Shown here: one piece after another, positions 33,830 through 42,771 of the stretch | Layout: each line of letters opens with the position of its first letter | Position numbering within the stretch: the first letter of the stretch is position 1 | NCBI GenBank assembly: GCA_018399635.1 | Contig: JAGYOH010000003.1 | Location: 62,001-126,000 of the forward strand | Origin: Clostridia bacterium | GTDB lineage: Bacteria; Bacillota; Clostridia; Peptostreptococcales; Acidaminobacteraceae | Length of the DNA stretch: 64,000 nucleotides | Reading direction: 5' to 3' | Made by a program: the position numbers and the translations under genes | The notes under the pieces: generated by a model | Databases searched by the model: none | Told to the model about the DNA's origin: nothing | What the model saw: only the letters and a program-made list of their open reading frames with translations

Positions 33830-35348
33830 TTTTTCCTCCCCCCGGCAGGCTGATCCTCACCCTGGTGCCCCCGCCGGCTTCACTCTCAATCTCAAGAAGG
33901 ACCCTTTCGGCATAAAAACGTCTCAACTTGGCCAGAACCATCTGGGTCCCCCCCCACCTGCCCTCCTGGTTTTCCAGGTCTCTTTTAAGTCTCTTCAACC
34001 TTTCCGGGGTCATTCCCGCCCCGTTGTCGGCCACCTCGACGAGGATTCCCTCATCTCCTGACCGGGCCGAAATCGACAGATTCATCCTTTCATCCCGGTC
34101 CAGAAAACCATGCTTGAAGGCGTTTTCCACGATGGGCTGCAGAAAATTGAAGGGAACCTCCCGGTTTCTCAGACCTGCCTCGATGTCAAAATCAAAGGTG
34201 ATCCGGTCCTCGAATCTCAAGAGCTGCAGATTGAGATACTGGCTCAGGTAATTGAGTTCCTCCCCCAGGGTCACCACCCGGTCCTCCGTCGAGACGTTGT
34301 ACCTGAGCATTTTCGACAGGTGGATGACGGCGTCGTAGGTCTTGATGGACCCGTCCCCCAGGGCCAGGTTGGCGATGGCGCCCAGGGTATTGAAGAGAAA
34401 GTGGTTGTTGATCTGGATGTTGAGAATCCTGCTCTGGGTGGTCCTGAGATTTTCTTTCAAGACCTGCTCCCGGTCATCCTTCCTGGCCATCTGCTGGTCA
34501 GTTTCCTCGGATTCAATCAGGGTGACGATCTGCTGCTGCAGCTTGATCATCAGGTCGAGCAGGGAGTACATGCTGCTCCTGGGGCGCTCGTAGGGGAGTT
34601 CATAGGGGGTCTTGACCTCCACCAGCCGATGGGCCTCTCTCACGTGGCCCCCCCGGATGTAGCCCACGATCCGGTTCTCCCAGATCACCGGAATCAGGAT
34701 CACCGTGATCCCGTAGCGGCAGACGAAGGAGGTATGTTCAAAGTAATAGGGTGGCTTGTATTCGTCGGTGATGTTGTAGAGTTCACACCTGAAGAGGTCT
34801 TCCCCGATGCCGCAGACCTTCTGGCAGAATTCCGGGAAATGCCGCCCCGCCACGAGGACCTCCCTGCGGTCGTTGAATATGGAGATGGGCACGTTGAGGG
34901 GGGTGATCAGATTCTGGTAGATTTCCTCGATGCCCTTGTGATAAGTCCTGAGATCCAGACTTTTCTTCGTCTGCCCGGAATACCGGCTTCTCAACCGGGG
35001 CTTGGCCATGGGGTCCTTCTTCAGGTTGACGGGAATGGAAATCAGCAGTTCCACCAGGTCCTCCTCACCGGTATTGATGGTTTCATGCATGTCCCCGGGA
35101 TTCATGTGGAAGATCATGCCGGACCCTAATGCCTGTTTCTCGTCGTTCATGACCTGCTGCCCCCTGCCGGAGAGGACGTAGAGGAGCTGCTCGTCGCTGT
35201 AATGGACGTGCTTGTTCTGACGCATCCCCGGCGCCATCCGGATGATGCCGATATGCATCACGTTGTAGGGATTATTCTGAGGTTCATAAATCCATTCGAT
35301 GGTGCCCCATTCAAAGCGCTGGATACGGTCCGTCATGGTTTTTCTCAT
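33822..35348 (-). CDS. Soluble cupin-PocR-LytS-type sensor histidine kinase
   Basis: About 508 residues from ATG 35348 (GGGGAGG nearby; ATG 35336 also possible). Order: a cupin domain (about 10-105; MRQNKHVHYSDEQLLYVLSG, MNPGDMHETIN), a PocR sensory domain (about 125-275; C-x3-C-x7-C in FCQKVCGIGEDLFRC), a coiled linker, then a LytS-type kinase. The phosphoacceptor is H316 in NNHFLFNTLGA, where Asn replaces the usual Pro of NPHFLFN. The ATP site has ENAFKHG and EVADNGAGM. No membrane segment is seen, so it senses a cytosolic ligand. PocR domains are linked to small alcohol or glycol-type ligands. Confidence 0.88.
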   Translation of the reverse strand: MRKTMTDRIQRFEWGTIEWIYEPQNNPYNVMHIGIIRMAPGMRQNKHVHYSDEQLLYVLSGRGQQVMNDEKQALGSGMIFHMNPGDMHETINTGEEDLVELLISIPVNLKKDPMAKPRLRSRYSGQTKKSLDLRTYHKGIEEIYQNLITPLNVPISIFNDRREVLVAGRHFPEFCQKVCGIGEDLFRCELYNITDEYKPPYYFEHTSFVCRYGITVILIPVIWENRIVGYIRGGHVREAHRLVEVKTPYELPYERPRSSMYSLLDLMIKLQQQIVTLIESEETDQQMARKDDREQVLKENLRTTQSRILNIQINNHFLFNTLGAIANLALGDGSIKTYDAVIHLSKMLRYNVSTEDRVVTLGEELNYLSQYLNLQLLRFEDRITFDFDIEAGLRNREVPFNFLQPIVENAFKHGFLDRDERMNLSISARSGDEGILVEVADNGAGMTPERLKRLKRDLENQEGRWGGTQMVLAKLRRFYAERVLLEIESEAGGGTRVRISLPGGGKNA

Positions 35349-35428
35349 GCCTCCCCGGTCAATGCCTGTTCTAGGTCCATTATTCCTTAAATACGGGGGC
35401 AAATCAAGGGCAAAGCCACAAGAAAAAA

Positions 35429-35456
35429 GCCTCTTCGTGGTCTGAAGAGGCCAAAG
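35429..35456 (-). terminator. Terminator of the PAS-GGDEF-HD gene
   Basis: On the minus strand GGCCTCTTC and GAAGAGGC (35451-35429) form a stem followed by TTTTTTCT. Confidence 0.75.
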
Positions 35457-35461
35457 CTGAT

Positions 35462-36997
35462 TCATGCCTTTGAAAGGACTTCCTTGAAAAAGAGGTCAAC
35501 CAGATCGGGGTCGAAGCGCCTGCCCGCAGTCTCTTCCCGGGCCAGCTTCTCCTTGATTTCCGAATCCGACAGACCCTTCAACCGCTTCATGCGGTCGTAG
35601 TAATCCGCCAGGGCGATGATCCGGGCCTCGATGGAAATCTCCTCCCCCCGCTTGCCGAAGGGGGTGCCGCCGCCGTCGAAGCGCTCCCGGTGTTCGTAGA
35701 TGATTTCCGCCACGTCGTGGTACTCGGTGATGGCCTTGAGGATCCTGTAACCCGTCTCCGCCTCCCGCTCCGTCATGCACCATTCCGTGTCCGTCAGCAC
35801 GTAAAGGTTGTCCTCGTGGATCTTGGTGATTTTTCCGATATCGTGAATGAGCACGGCCTTTTCAAGCCGCTCCAGGACGGCCTGGTCGAGGCCCCGGTGC
35901 CGGGCCAGTTGAAGACTGTACTTCAAAAGTTTCTCATTGTGCTTCTGCCGGTTGTCAATCCCCTCGTTGAGGGTCGCGACCACGTGGCCCATGATCTTTG
36001 CCCGGTAGTTCCTGCCGTGCTGCAGCTTTTCCCGGTACATCCTCTCCTCGGCCTGGTTGAAAACACGCTTCATGTCAAGAAAAGCCTCTTCCTTGACCCC
36101 GATGCCGAAGGAAATGGACAGTTCCATGGCGTGGATCCTGATGCCCTCCGCCCTCTTCTTGATGCGGCGGACCAGCTGCAGGGCCTCCTCCTCCGAGGTG
36201 GCCGGCAGCAGGATGACGAATTCATCCCCCCCGATGCGGCAGATGATTTCATCCCTGCGGCAGGAGGTCTCGATGACCCGGGCCGCCTCAAGGATCAGTT
36301 CATCCCCCAGGTCGTGGCCGAAGGAGTCGTTGATGATCTTGAGTCCGTTGAGGTCCGCCATGACCAGGGCCAGGGGGTGGTGCTCCGGCCGGTCAAGTCT
36401 TGACAGTTCCATCTCGTAGGCCCGGCGGTTCCGAAGTCCCGTCATGGGATCCCGGTAACCCAGGTCCATGATCCGGCGTTTTTCCTCGTTTTTCCGGGTC
36501 ATGTCCCGAAAAACCACCACGATGCCGGAGAGGGCCTCCCGGGTGAAGATGGGGGAGACCGTGGCTTCGATGGGAAGCAGCCTCCCGGTGGCATGCCTCA
36601 GATGGGTGTCTTCCTCGAAGGTCACCCCGGTCTGCTCCTTGAGCGCCGTCACCAGGTCCAGCCAGGGGCGGCTGGTATCGATGTATTCACTGGTGAAGAA
36701 TTTCAAGACCTTCCGGTTCAGCAGCTGGTCCCCCCGCCAGCCGGACAAGGCCTCGGCCGCCGGGTTGGCAAAGGTGATCCTGCCCGTCTCATCCACGATG
36801 AGGACCCCGTCTCCTACGGATTTCAGGGTCTCTTCAAAGAAGAGCCGCTCCCTGGCCAGGTCTTCCCGGGCCCTATTCTCCTCGGTGACGTCCTTGCTGG
36901 AACCCACGATGTAGGCGCCTTTTTCTTCATCCAGAATAGGGGTCAGGGTGGTGAGCCAGGTCTTCTTCTGTCCCCCCCAGGTCAAGGTTCTCCTCAT
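35462..36997 (-). CDS. PAS-GGDEF-HD signalling protein, C-terminal part (split by frameshift)
   Basis: This 511-residue reading begins with out-of-place residues and joins the reading at 36927-38711 across a run of seven C at 36972-36978. Domains after the junction: end of one PAS, a full PAS (about residues 53-165), GGDEF (about 175-335, with RIGGDEFVILLP intact) and an HD-GYP-like domain (about 345-505) with VLIHDIGKI and HRERFDGGGTPFG in place of the usual GYP motif. Diguanylate cyclase and c-di-GMP hydrolysis activities are inferred from the motifs. As read it has no good ribosome site and would need a corrected or slipped frame. Confidence 0.8.
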   Translation of the reverse strand: MRRTLTWGGQKKTWLTTLTPILDEEKGAYIVGSSKDVTEENRAREDLARERLFFEETLKSVGDGVLIVDETGRITFANPAAEALSGWRGDQLLNRKVLKFFTSEYIDTSRPWLDLVTALKEQTGVTFEEDTHLRHATGRLLPIEATVSPIFTREALSGIVVVFRDMTRKNEEKRRIMDLGYRDPMTGLRNRRAYEMELSRLDRPEHHPLALVMADLNGLKIINDSFGHDLGDELILEAARVIETSCRRDEIICRIGGDEFVILLPATSEEEALQLVRRIKKRAEGIRIHAMELSISFGIGVKEEAFLDMKRVFNQAEERMYREKLQHGRNYRAKIMGHVVATLNEGIDNRQKHNEKLLKYSLQLARHRGLDQAVLERLEKAVLIHDIGKITKIHEDNLYVLTDTEWCMTEREAETGYRILKAITEYHDVAEIIYEHRERFDGGGTPFGKRGEEISIEARIIALADYYDRMKRLKGLSDSEIKEKLAREETAGRRFDPDLVDLFFKEVLSKA

Positions 36998-38711
36998 ACC
37001 TCAAGGGCCTCTTCTCCTCAAGGCACCTCCGGTAGTTGCCTTCGATCCGACTCCCCAGTTCCTCCCCGGCCAGCTCCCGGGGGGTCTTCCCCCGGATCAT
37101 TTCAAGGCTCAGACCGGTGCTCTGCTGGTGGGCCCGGTTGTTGCGGATATAGCGCAGCTCTCCTTCACCGGTCCGCTCCACCAGGAACATGCTGTCCTGG
37201 GTGCCGTTGAAGACCTGCTCGTATTCATCGAAAATCGCCGCCTTCTCCGCCTCGACCCGGTGCAGGGGGGTGACGTCCCTGGCGATTCCCACATGGCGGA
37301 TGACCTTCCCGGCTTCATCATGGACGGGACGGCTCTTGGCATGGATATGGCGGACCTCCCCCCCGGGGGTCCTGACCCGGTAGGTCATGTCGAAATCCTC
37401 CCCCTCGAGGTAACGGCGGTAGTGATCCGTGACCCCGGGCAGGTCCTCGTCGACGATGGCCTCGATGAAGCTCTGTTCCCGTTTGTAGAGCCTGTCCACC
37501 GGCTGACCCCAGATTTTCTCATAGGCCGGGTTGACGTAAAGCATCCTGCCGGTTCGGGCATCGGTGAGCCAGAAGACGTCGTCGATGCTCTCCGCCATCT
37601 GTCTGAGTCTTTCCTCGCTCGCCTCAAGGGCCTCCACGGTCCTTCGCTGGTCCGTGATATCGGTGTGGGATCCCGCCATGCGGTAGGGAACCCCCTTTTC
37701 ATCCCTGAGGGCCTCTCCCCGGGCCAGAATCCACCGGACCTCACCCGACTTGTGGGCCATTCTGAACTCAAGCTTGTAGCTTTGAATCCTTCCTTCCAGG
37801 TAGTCGGCCACCCGCCGTGAAACCCTTTCCCGGTCCTCCAGGACGATGAGGGAATAAAAGGTCTTGAAACTGTTGGTCAGTTCATGGTCCTCATAGCCCA
37901 GCTGCCGCTTCCAGTGAGGCGACAGGTAGAGGTCATCGGTCTTCAAATTCCAGTCCCAGATGCCGTCGTTGCTCCCCTGGATGGCCAGGGCGTACTGCTC
38001 GTTCCTGGCCAGCAGGGCCATTTCCAGCTTCTTCTGCCGGGTGATGTCCCGGATGCTGAGGACGAAGCCCCTTTTCTCCCGGGTGGCCATGGCGAAGATC
38101 TCCGCCAGAAACCACCTGGATCGATCCGCCGAAGCGTATTCGTAGCGGAACTTGTCCTCGTGGGTCCCGGCGTAGGCCACCCCCTCGCGCAGGGCCGCCA
38201 GATTCCCGCCCTCGAGGACTTCTTCAAGGGACCTGCCCACCAGGCGGTCCCTGGGGACAAAGAGGTCGGCCTCCTTTTCAGTGATGACGTTTTCAACCAC
38301 CAGGTCCTCACTGAGGAAAAAAACGATATCCTGGGCCCCCTCGACCAGGGTCCTCATCCAGGCCACGGAGGCCCTTTCCTCGGTGACGTCGCTGAGGTAG
38401 AGGCTGAGCAGCCTCCCCTCGGAAGCCCCGGCGAGGATTCTGAACCACTTCTTCTGCCTGGGACAATAGCGGGTCACCTCGGCCCCCCGGTCCTGCGCCA
38501 GGGCCTGGGCCATGAGCTCCCGGCACCAGTCGGCGTCGACATCGAAATAGTCCTTCAGGTCCTCGATGGTCCTGCCCTCAAGGGTTTCATCATTCAGTCC
38601 CAGGCAGGCTCTCACCCGGGCGTTGGTCTTCACGATGCGGCAGTGGTCCCTGACATCCAGGACCAGGTAGCCCGCCGGCAGATTTTCAACAGCTATGTAA
38701 TTCAAATCCAT
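36927..38711 (-). CDS. Multi-PAS sensor, N-terminal part of the split PAS-GGDEF-HD protein
   Basis: About 594 residues from ATG 38711, chosen because GGAG sits 9 nt upstream and the first PAS starts there; ATG 38777 is in frame but weaker. At least four PAS domains follow one another: LPAGYLVLDVRDHCRIV, AQDIVFFLSEDLVVENV, AIQGSNDGIWDWNLKTDDLY with its PAC segment, and SIDDVFWLTDARTGRMLYVN, then the start of a fifth (NGTQDSMFLVERTG). No membrane segment is obvious. The frame ends shortly after LRYEENLDLGG; removing one G from the G7 run joins it smoothly to the GGDEF part, making a protein of about 1,080 residues. Confidence 0.8.
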   Translation of the reverse strand: MDLNYIAVENLPAGYLVLDVRDHCRIVKTNARVRACLGLNDETLEGRTIEDLKDYFDVDADWCRELMAQALAQDRGAEVTRYCPRQKKWFRILAGASEGRLLSLYLSDVTEERASVAWMRTLVEGAQDIVFFLSEDLVVENVITEKEADLFVPRDRLVGRSLEEVLEGGNLAALREGVAYAGTHEDKFRYEYASADRSRWFLAEIFAMATREKRGFVLSIRDITRQKKLEMALLARNEQYALAIQGSNDGIWDWNLKTDDLYLSPHWKRQLGYEDHELTNSFKTFYSLIVLEDRERVSRRVADYLEGRIQSYKLEFRMAHKSGEVRWILARGEALRDEKGVPYRMAGSHTDITDQRRTVEALEASEERLRQMAESIDDVFWLTDARTGRMLYVNPAYEKIWGQPVDRLYKREQSFIEAIVDEDLPGVTDHYRRYLEGEDFDMTYRVRTPGGEVRHIHAKSRPVHDEAGKVIRHVGIARDVTPLHRVEAEKAAIFDEYEQVFNGTQDSMFLVERTGEGELRYIRNNRAHQQSTGLSLEMIRGKTPRELAGEELGSRIEGNYRRCLEEKRPLRYEENLDLGGTEEDLAHHPDPYSG

Positions 38712-38826
38712 GGTCACACACTCCATCTGTGTCGTCATATCAGACTTCTTCGTTGAAATTCTATCATATTTTGACATTTTTTGAATAAATTTTACTGAAT
38801 TTTAAAAAATATTCATTCCAATGACA

Positions 38827-38871
38827 AAACCCCCGCCACAGGAGAATCGCTCCGGTCCTGGCGGGGGTTGG
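38827..38871 (-). terminator. Terminator of the aminotransferase gene
   Basis: AACCCCCGCCA (38829-38839) and TGGCGGGGGTT (38861-38871), extended by an inner AGGA/TCCT pairing, followed by TTTGTCATT on the minus strand. Confidence 0.8.
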
Positions 38872-38889
38872 CAGAATGCTGCAAGTCCC

Positions 38890-40140
38890 TTACTTTTTAA
38901 CGGGATAGACCTTCAGAGTTTCCAGCATGGCTTCTCTTATGATTTCAAGAGAGTGCTTGAGGTCCTCGTCGGTGTGCCGATGGGCGATGTACCAGTGGTG
39001 GTAGGGCTGGATGAAGAGCCCTCTTCGGATGACCTCGGTGAAGAAGAGGGTGCGACGCTGCTTGTAGACGTCATCCACCTTGTCAAAGGTGACATAGGGC
39101 ATGGGAGGAATGCCGGATACCGTCACCGGGGCGCCGGTTTCAGCCTTGATCTTCTCGAGCTCCTCAAGATACCAGGTCCCTCTTTCCCACATCAGATCCG
39201 TGACCTTTTCCCTTTCCAGGATGTCCAGGGTCTTCATGGCAGCCACCATTTCCAGACTGTTGGGGAAGAAGGTGGAGGAGACGAAAACCTCGCTTTCCAT
39301 GATCTTCATGTACTCTCTTCTGCCCACACAGGCGCTGATGGGGTAGCCGTTGGCCATGGCCTTGCCGAAGAGGGAAATGTCCGGCGTCACGCCGTAGCGT
39401 TCCTGGGCTCCCCCCATGGCGACTCTGAATCCCGTCCTGATTTCATCGAAGATGAGGATGATCTTGTACTTGTCCGCCAGGGCCCTGACGCCTTCGAGAT
39501 AACCCTCTGGCGGCGGGATGACGGGCAGGGCCGTGGGATGTCCCACCGGGGTGACGATGATGCAGGCGACATCGTCGAGGTTTGCCTTGATCTTCTTTTC
39601 CAGGTCCTCGAGATCCCCGTATTCGAACTCCTTGGTGAGGTCTTGAATCACCTGGGGAACGCCGCCGGGATTTTCCACGCACCAGTCATGCCATCCGTGG
39701 TAGCCGCACCGCAGGATGGTGTTCTTTTTCGAATAGCCCCGGGCGATTCTCACGGCGATGCTGGTGACATCGGAGCCGGTCTTGGCCAGGACCACCATTT
39801 CAGCACTGGGGATGAGGTCCACCAGGCGCTGTTCCAGCTGGTTCTGGACCTCCTGGACCAGACTGAAGCAGAAGCCCTTGTCCATCTGCTCCTTGACGGC
39901 CTCGTTGATTTCCTTCTCCTCGTAGCCCAGGATCACCGGTCCGTAGGCACAGAGCATGTCGATGTAGTCGTTGCCGTCCACATCGACGATATGACCGCCG
40001 TATCCCTTGTCAAGGAAGATGGGATATTCCCCCTGAACGAAATTATAGGGTCTTCTGATTCCCAGGACACCGCCGGGGGATAATTCTTTGGCCTTTTCAA
40101 AAAGGGCCAGGGATTTTTCCAGATTCAAAGCTTTGCTCAT
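38890..40140 (-). CDS. Class III aminotransferase, glutamate-1-semialdehyde aminomutase-like
   Basis: A 416-residue PLP enzyme. Motifs of the GSAM-like group: the AYGPVILGYEEKEINEAV N-terminal block, KTGSDVTSIAVRIAR, the CGYHGWHDWCV loop, IIFDEIRTGFR-like LIFDEIRTGFR with the PLP-binding Asp, and the PLP lysine in SLFGKAMANGYP. A true HemL role is doubtful because no haem genes are near and many relatives are generic omega-aminotransferases or aminomutases. A ribosome site AGGAGGC precedes the ATG. It is a single-gene unit between the sensor and the sugar operon. Confidence 0.85.
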   Translation of the reverse strand: MSKALNLEKSLALFEKAKELSPGGVLGIRRPYNFVQGEYPIFLDKGYGGHIVDVDGNDYIDMLCAYGPVILGYEEKEINEAVKEQMDKGFCFSLVQEVQNQLEQRLVDLIPSAEMVVLAKTGSDVTSIAVRIARGYSKKNTILRCGYHGWHDWCVENPGGVPQVIQDLTKEFEYGDLEDLEKKIKANLDDVACIIVTPVGHPTALPVIPPPEGYLEGVRALADKYKIILIFDEIRTGFRVAMGGAQERYGVTPDISLFGKAMANGYPISACVGRREYMKIMESEVFVSSTFFPNSLEMVAAMKTLDILEREKVTDLMWERGTWYLEELEKIKAETGAPVTVSGIPPMPYVTFDKVDDVYKQRRTLFFTEVIRRGLFIQPYHHWYIAHRHTDEDLKHSLEIIREAMLETLKVYPVKK

Positions 40141-40259
40141 ATTTTTGCCTCCTCAATTCTCATACTTTGCCATCACCTATGAAACACGCAAATCCTGTGC
40201 CAAACTCAACCCCCCGGAATCACAGGGTCTCACGGCGACACCCCTGCAGGAGCCGCCCA

Positions 40260-42116
40260 TTATCGGGCGCTTGATGCCCAATTACGATCATCCCGGAGCC
40301 AGAAGAAGCCGTAGGAGGGGACCCGGAAGAGCTCTTCGTCGAAGCTCACCAGCTCGTCGGTGAGCATGTCCCGGGTGTCTCCTTCAAGGCCCTGGGCCTT
40401 GAAGGGCTCCGTGGGAAGAACAATCTCCTCAGGGGAAAAATTGTAGATGAAAAGAATCCGCCGGTCCTGGTCCTCCTTGAGGAAGCTGTAGACGGACACC
40501 GCCCCGGTGTCCAGGATCCGGTCCCCCACCCTGCCGTTGAAGAGGGGCTCCTCCTTTCTCAGGGCGATGATTTTCTTCACGAAGTGAAAGACCATTCCCT
40601 CGTCCGTGGTGAGATCGTGGCGCCTTTCACTGCGGTCCCAGTCGAAGAAGGGCCGGTGCATCCACCGGCTGTCCGCCGCCTTGTGGGGGTCTTCGAGATA
40701 GGCGGGGTCATTGAGGGTGGCGATTTCATCCCCGCTGTAAAGGAGGGGGATCCCGCGATTGGTGACGATGAGGCTCAGGGCCATCCTGATCCGCTGCAGG
40801 GCCATGAAATGGTCCCTGGGGTCCCCGGTCTCACGGGCCTTTTCAAGCCCCATCAGGGAGGCCAGGGTCCCGTTGGTCCTGGCGTCCCCGTCCACGGGAT
40901 TGAACTGGTAGACCCCTCCCCTGGCAAAGGAATCCTCCCGGTCCCTGGAGTAGAAGTCGATGAGAAACATCTTGTGGTCATAGGGGTTGAGGCCGAAGGA
41001 GGCGATGGCCTCCTCGTTGAAGCCCCAGCCGATATCGTCATGACACCTGACGTAATTCATGAAGGCTCCCCGCTTGGGCGGTGCGAAGCGCCGGTTGTCG
41101 ATCCCCAGGAGCCGGCCGTCGGCGGTGGCCATGGCGTTGAAAATATTCACCATGTAGTTGGCGTTGTACAGGAGACCGCACTCCTCCCGGTCCTCCTGGC
41201 CGAAGTACTTGAAAATCTCCTCGGCCTGGACGATGGCCTCCCCCAGGATGGCCACCCCCGGGGCCACCATTTCCTTGATGAGATGAAAAAGATGCATCAG
41301 GTCATGGGCCTGGGCCAGGTTGCGGCAGCTGGTCCCCTCCTCCTTCCAGACGAAAACGATGGCGTCGAGGCGGATCATGGTCACCCCCAGATTGGCCAGG
41401 TAGAGGAAGATGTCCACCATTTCCAGAAACACCCGGGGATTCTTGAAATTCAGGTCCCACTGAAAATCCGCAAAGGAGGTGTAGACCCACTTGCCCAGGG
41501 CCTCCTTGTAGGTGAAGTTGCCGGGATAGCGGTCCGGCAGCACCTGGGGGACGTGGGCGTCGTAGAGGTCCGGGATGCGGCGGTCCCCGTACATCAGGTA
41601 ATAGTCCTGGTAGGTCTCATCCCCGGCCAGGGCCTTTTGCGCCCACTCATGGGTGTCCGCCGTGTGGTTGAGGACGAAATCGATGCACAGGTCGATGCCG
41701 GCGTCCCTGAGGACCCCCGCCAGAATCTCGAAATCCTCCAGGGTGCCCAGCTCGGGATCGATGTCCCGGTAGTCCTCCACGGCATAGCCGCCGTCACTGT
41801 CCCCCGCCCTGGGCCTGAGCAGGGGCATGAGATGCAGGTAGGTGATGCCCAGTTCCTTGAAATAGTCCACCCTCTGGATGAGTCCCTTGAGATCGGTTGA
41901 AAAAAGCCGGGTGTAGAGCATCATCCCCACCTTTTTTTCATCGAGATACCAGTCGGGATCCCTGAGGTCCAGGGCTCTGAGACTCGTGGGCCGCGCTTCG
42001 TAGGCCACCTTCAGGTGGTGGATCAGGTCCTCGAAGTCCTCATGGGCCCCGGGATACAGCTTCAGGTACTCCCGCCTCAGTCCTTCGAGGGCGAGGGGAT
42101 CAGTGATTTTTGCCAT
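40260..42116 (-). CDS. Amylosucrase-like GH13 enzyme
   Basis: A 618-residue alpha-amylase family protein closest in pattern to amylosucrase (GH13_4): YLHLMPLLRPRAGDSDGGYAVEDYRD, DFVLNHTADTHEWAQ, WDLNFKNPRVF, nucleophile D251 in MIRLDAIVFVWK, acid/base E293 in ILGEAIV, HDDIGW at 359-364 and SGDEIATLNDP. Amylosucrases split sucrose and build alpha-glucan or simply hydrolyse it. The start is ATG 42116, overlapping pgmB by 17 bp; a longer frame to 42257 is noise. No signal peptide, so it is cytosolic. It is the last gene of the sugar operon. Confidence 0.9.
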   Translation of the reverse strand: MAKITDPLALEGLRREYLKLYPGAHEDFEDLIHHLKVAYEARPTSLRALDLRDPDWYLDEKKVGMMLYTRLFSTDLKGLIQRVDYFKELGITYLHLMPLLRPRAGDSDGGYAVEDYRDIDPELGTLEDFEILAGVLRDAGIDLCIDFVLNHTADTHEWAQKALAGDETYQDYYLMYGDRRIPDLYDAHVPQVLPDRYPGNFTYKEALGKWVYTSFADFQWDLNFKNPRVFLEMVDIFLYLANLGVTMIRLDAIVFVWKEEGTSCRNLAQAHDLMHLFHLIKEMVAPGVAILGEAIVQAEEIFKYFGQEDREECGLLYNANYMVNIFNAMATADGRLLGIDNRRFAPPKRGAFMNYVRCHDDIGWGFNEEAIASFGLNPYDHKMFLIDFYSRDREDSFARGGVYQFNPVDGDARTNGTLASLMGLEKARETGDPRDHFMALQRIRMALSLIVTNRGIPLLYSGDEIATLNDPAYLEDPHKAADSRWMHRPFFDWDRSERRHDLTTDEGMVFHFVKKIIALRKEEPLFNGRVGDRILDTGAVSVYSFLKEDQDRRILFIYNFSPEEIVLPTEPFKAQGLEGDTRDMLTDELVSFDEELFRVPSYGFFWLRDDRNWASSAR

Positions 42117-42771
42117 GAGCGACCTCCAGCAGCCCCTTGAGGGTGATTGATTCAAAGTTTTCAATGACCAGGTCCGCCCGGGTGAGGACGGTCCGGTCCC
42201 CGATGCCCAGGGCGAACATGCCGGCGGCCTTGATGGCGGCGATTCCTGCCACGGCATCCTCGACCCCCAGGCATTCCTCCGGGGTCAGGCCAAAATGGTC
42301 CATGGCGGACAAAAAAATCGCGGGATCCGGTTTTCCCGGCAGTCCGGCGGGATCCACGATGTGGTCCACCCAGGCCTCTATCCCCAGTTTTTGGACCAGA
42401 AGCGGGGCGCTTTGTGACGCGGAGGCGATGGCGACCTTCATCCCCTCCCCCTTGATTTCACCCAGGAAGGCGGCCACACCGGGAAGAAGATTTTCCCTGG
42501 TGAAGCCCTGGATCGAAGCCAGGTAGAGGGCGTTCTTTTCATCCATCAGCCTTTTTTTTTCCGCCTCGGAGTAGGCCGTGGCCTTCCCGGCGGCTTGAAG
42601 GATCAATTCCAGGGAATCCCGCCTCGAAACCCCCTTGAGCTTTTCGTTGAAGGCCCTTTCGAAGTCGAAGCCCAGGGTTCCGGCCAGGCTCTTCCAGGCC
42701 AGATAATGGTTTTCCGAAGTTTCGGTGATCACCCCGTCCATGTCGAATATCAAGGCTTTAACAGTTTTCAT
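42100..42771 (-). CDS. pgmB: Beta-phosphoglucomutase
   Basis: About 223 residues. HAD motifs: ALIFDMDGVITET (nucleophile Asp and acid/base Asp), the cap with KLKGVSRRDSLELIL, motif II ASASQSAPLL, GKPDPAIFL, and motif IV CLGVEDAVAGI. This matches beta-phosphoglucomutases, which convert beta-glucose-1-phosphate to glucose-6-phosphate. ATG 42771 begins at the conserved core and overlaps the GH65 gene by 14 bp; longer readings are noise. It completes the route from the GH65 product to glycolysis. Confidence 0.94.
   Translation of the reverse strand: MKTVKALIFDMDGVITETSENHYLAWKSLAGTLGFDFERAFNEKLKGVSRRDSLELILQAAGKATAYSEAEKKRLMDEKNALYLASIQGFTRENLLPGVAAFLGEIKGEGMKVAIASASQSAPLLVQKLGIEAWVDHIVDPAGLPGKPDPAIFLSAMDHFGLTPEECLGVEDAVAGIAAIKAAGMFALGIGDRTVLTRADLVIENFESITLKGLLEVAHGKNH

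Noticed and set aside
38890-40140. hemL for the GSAM-like aminotransferase
   Set aside because: No other haem-pathway genes are near and the family has many other activities, so the symbol is not supported.
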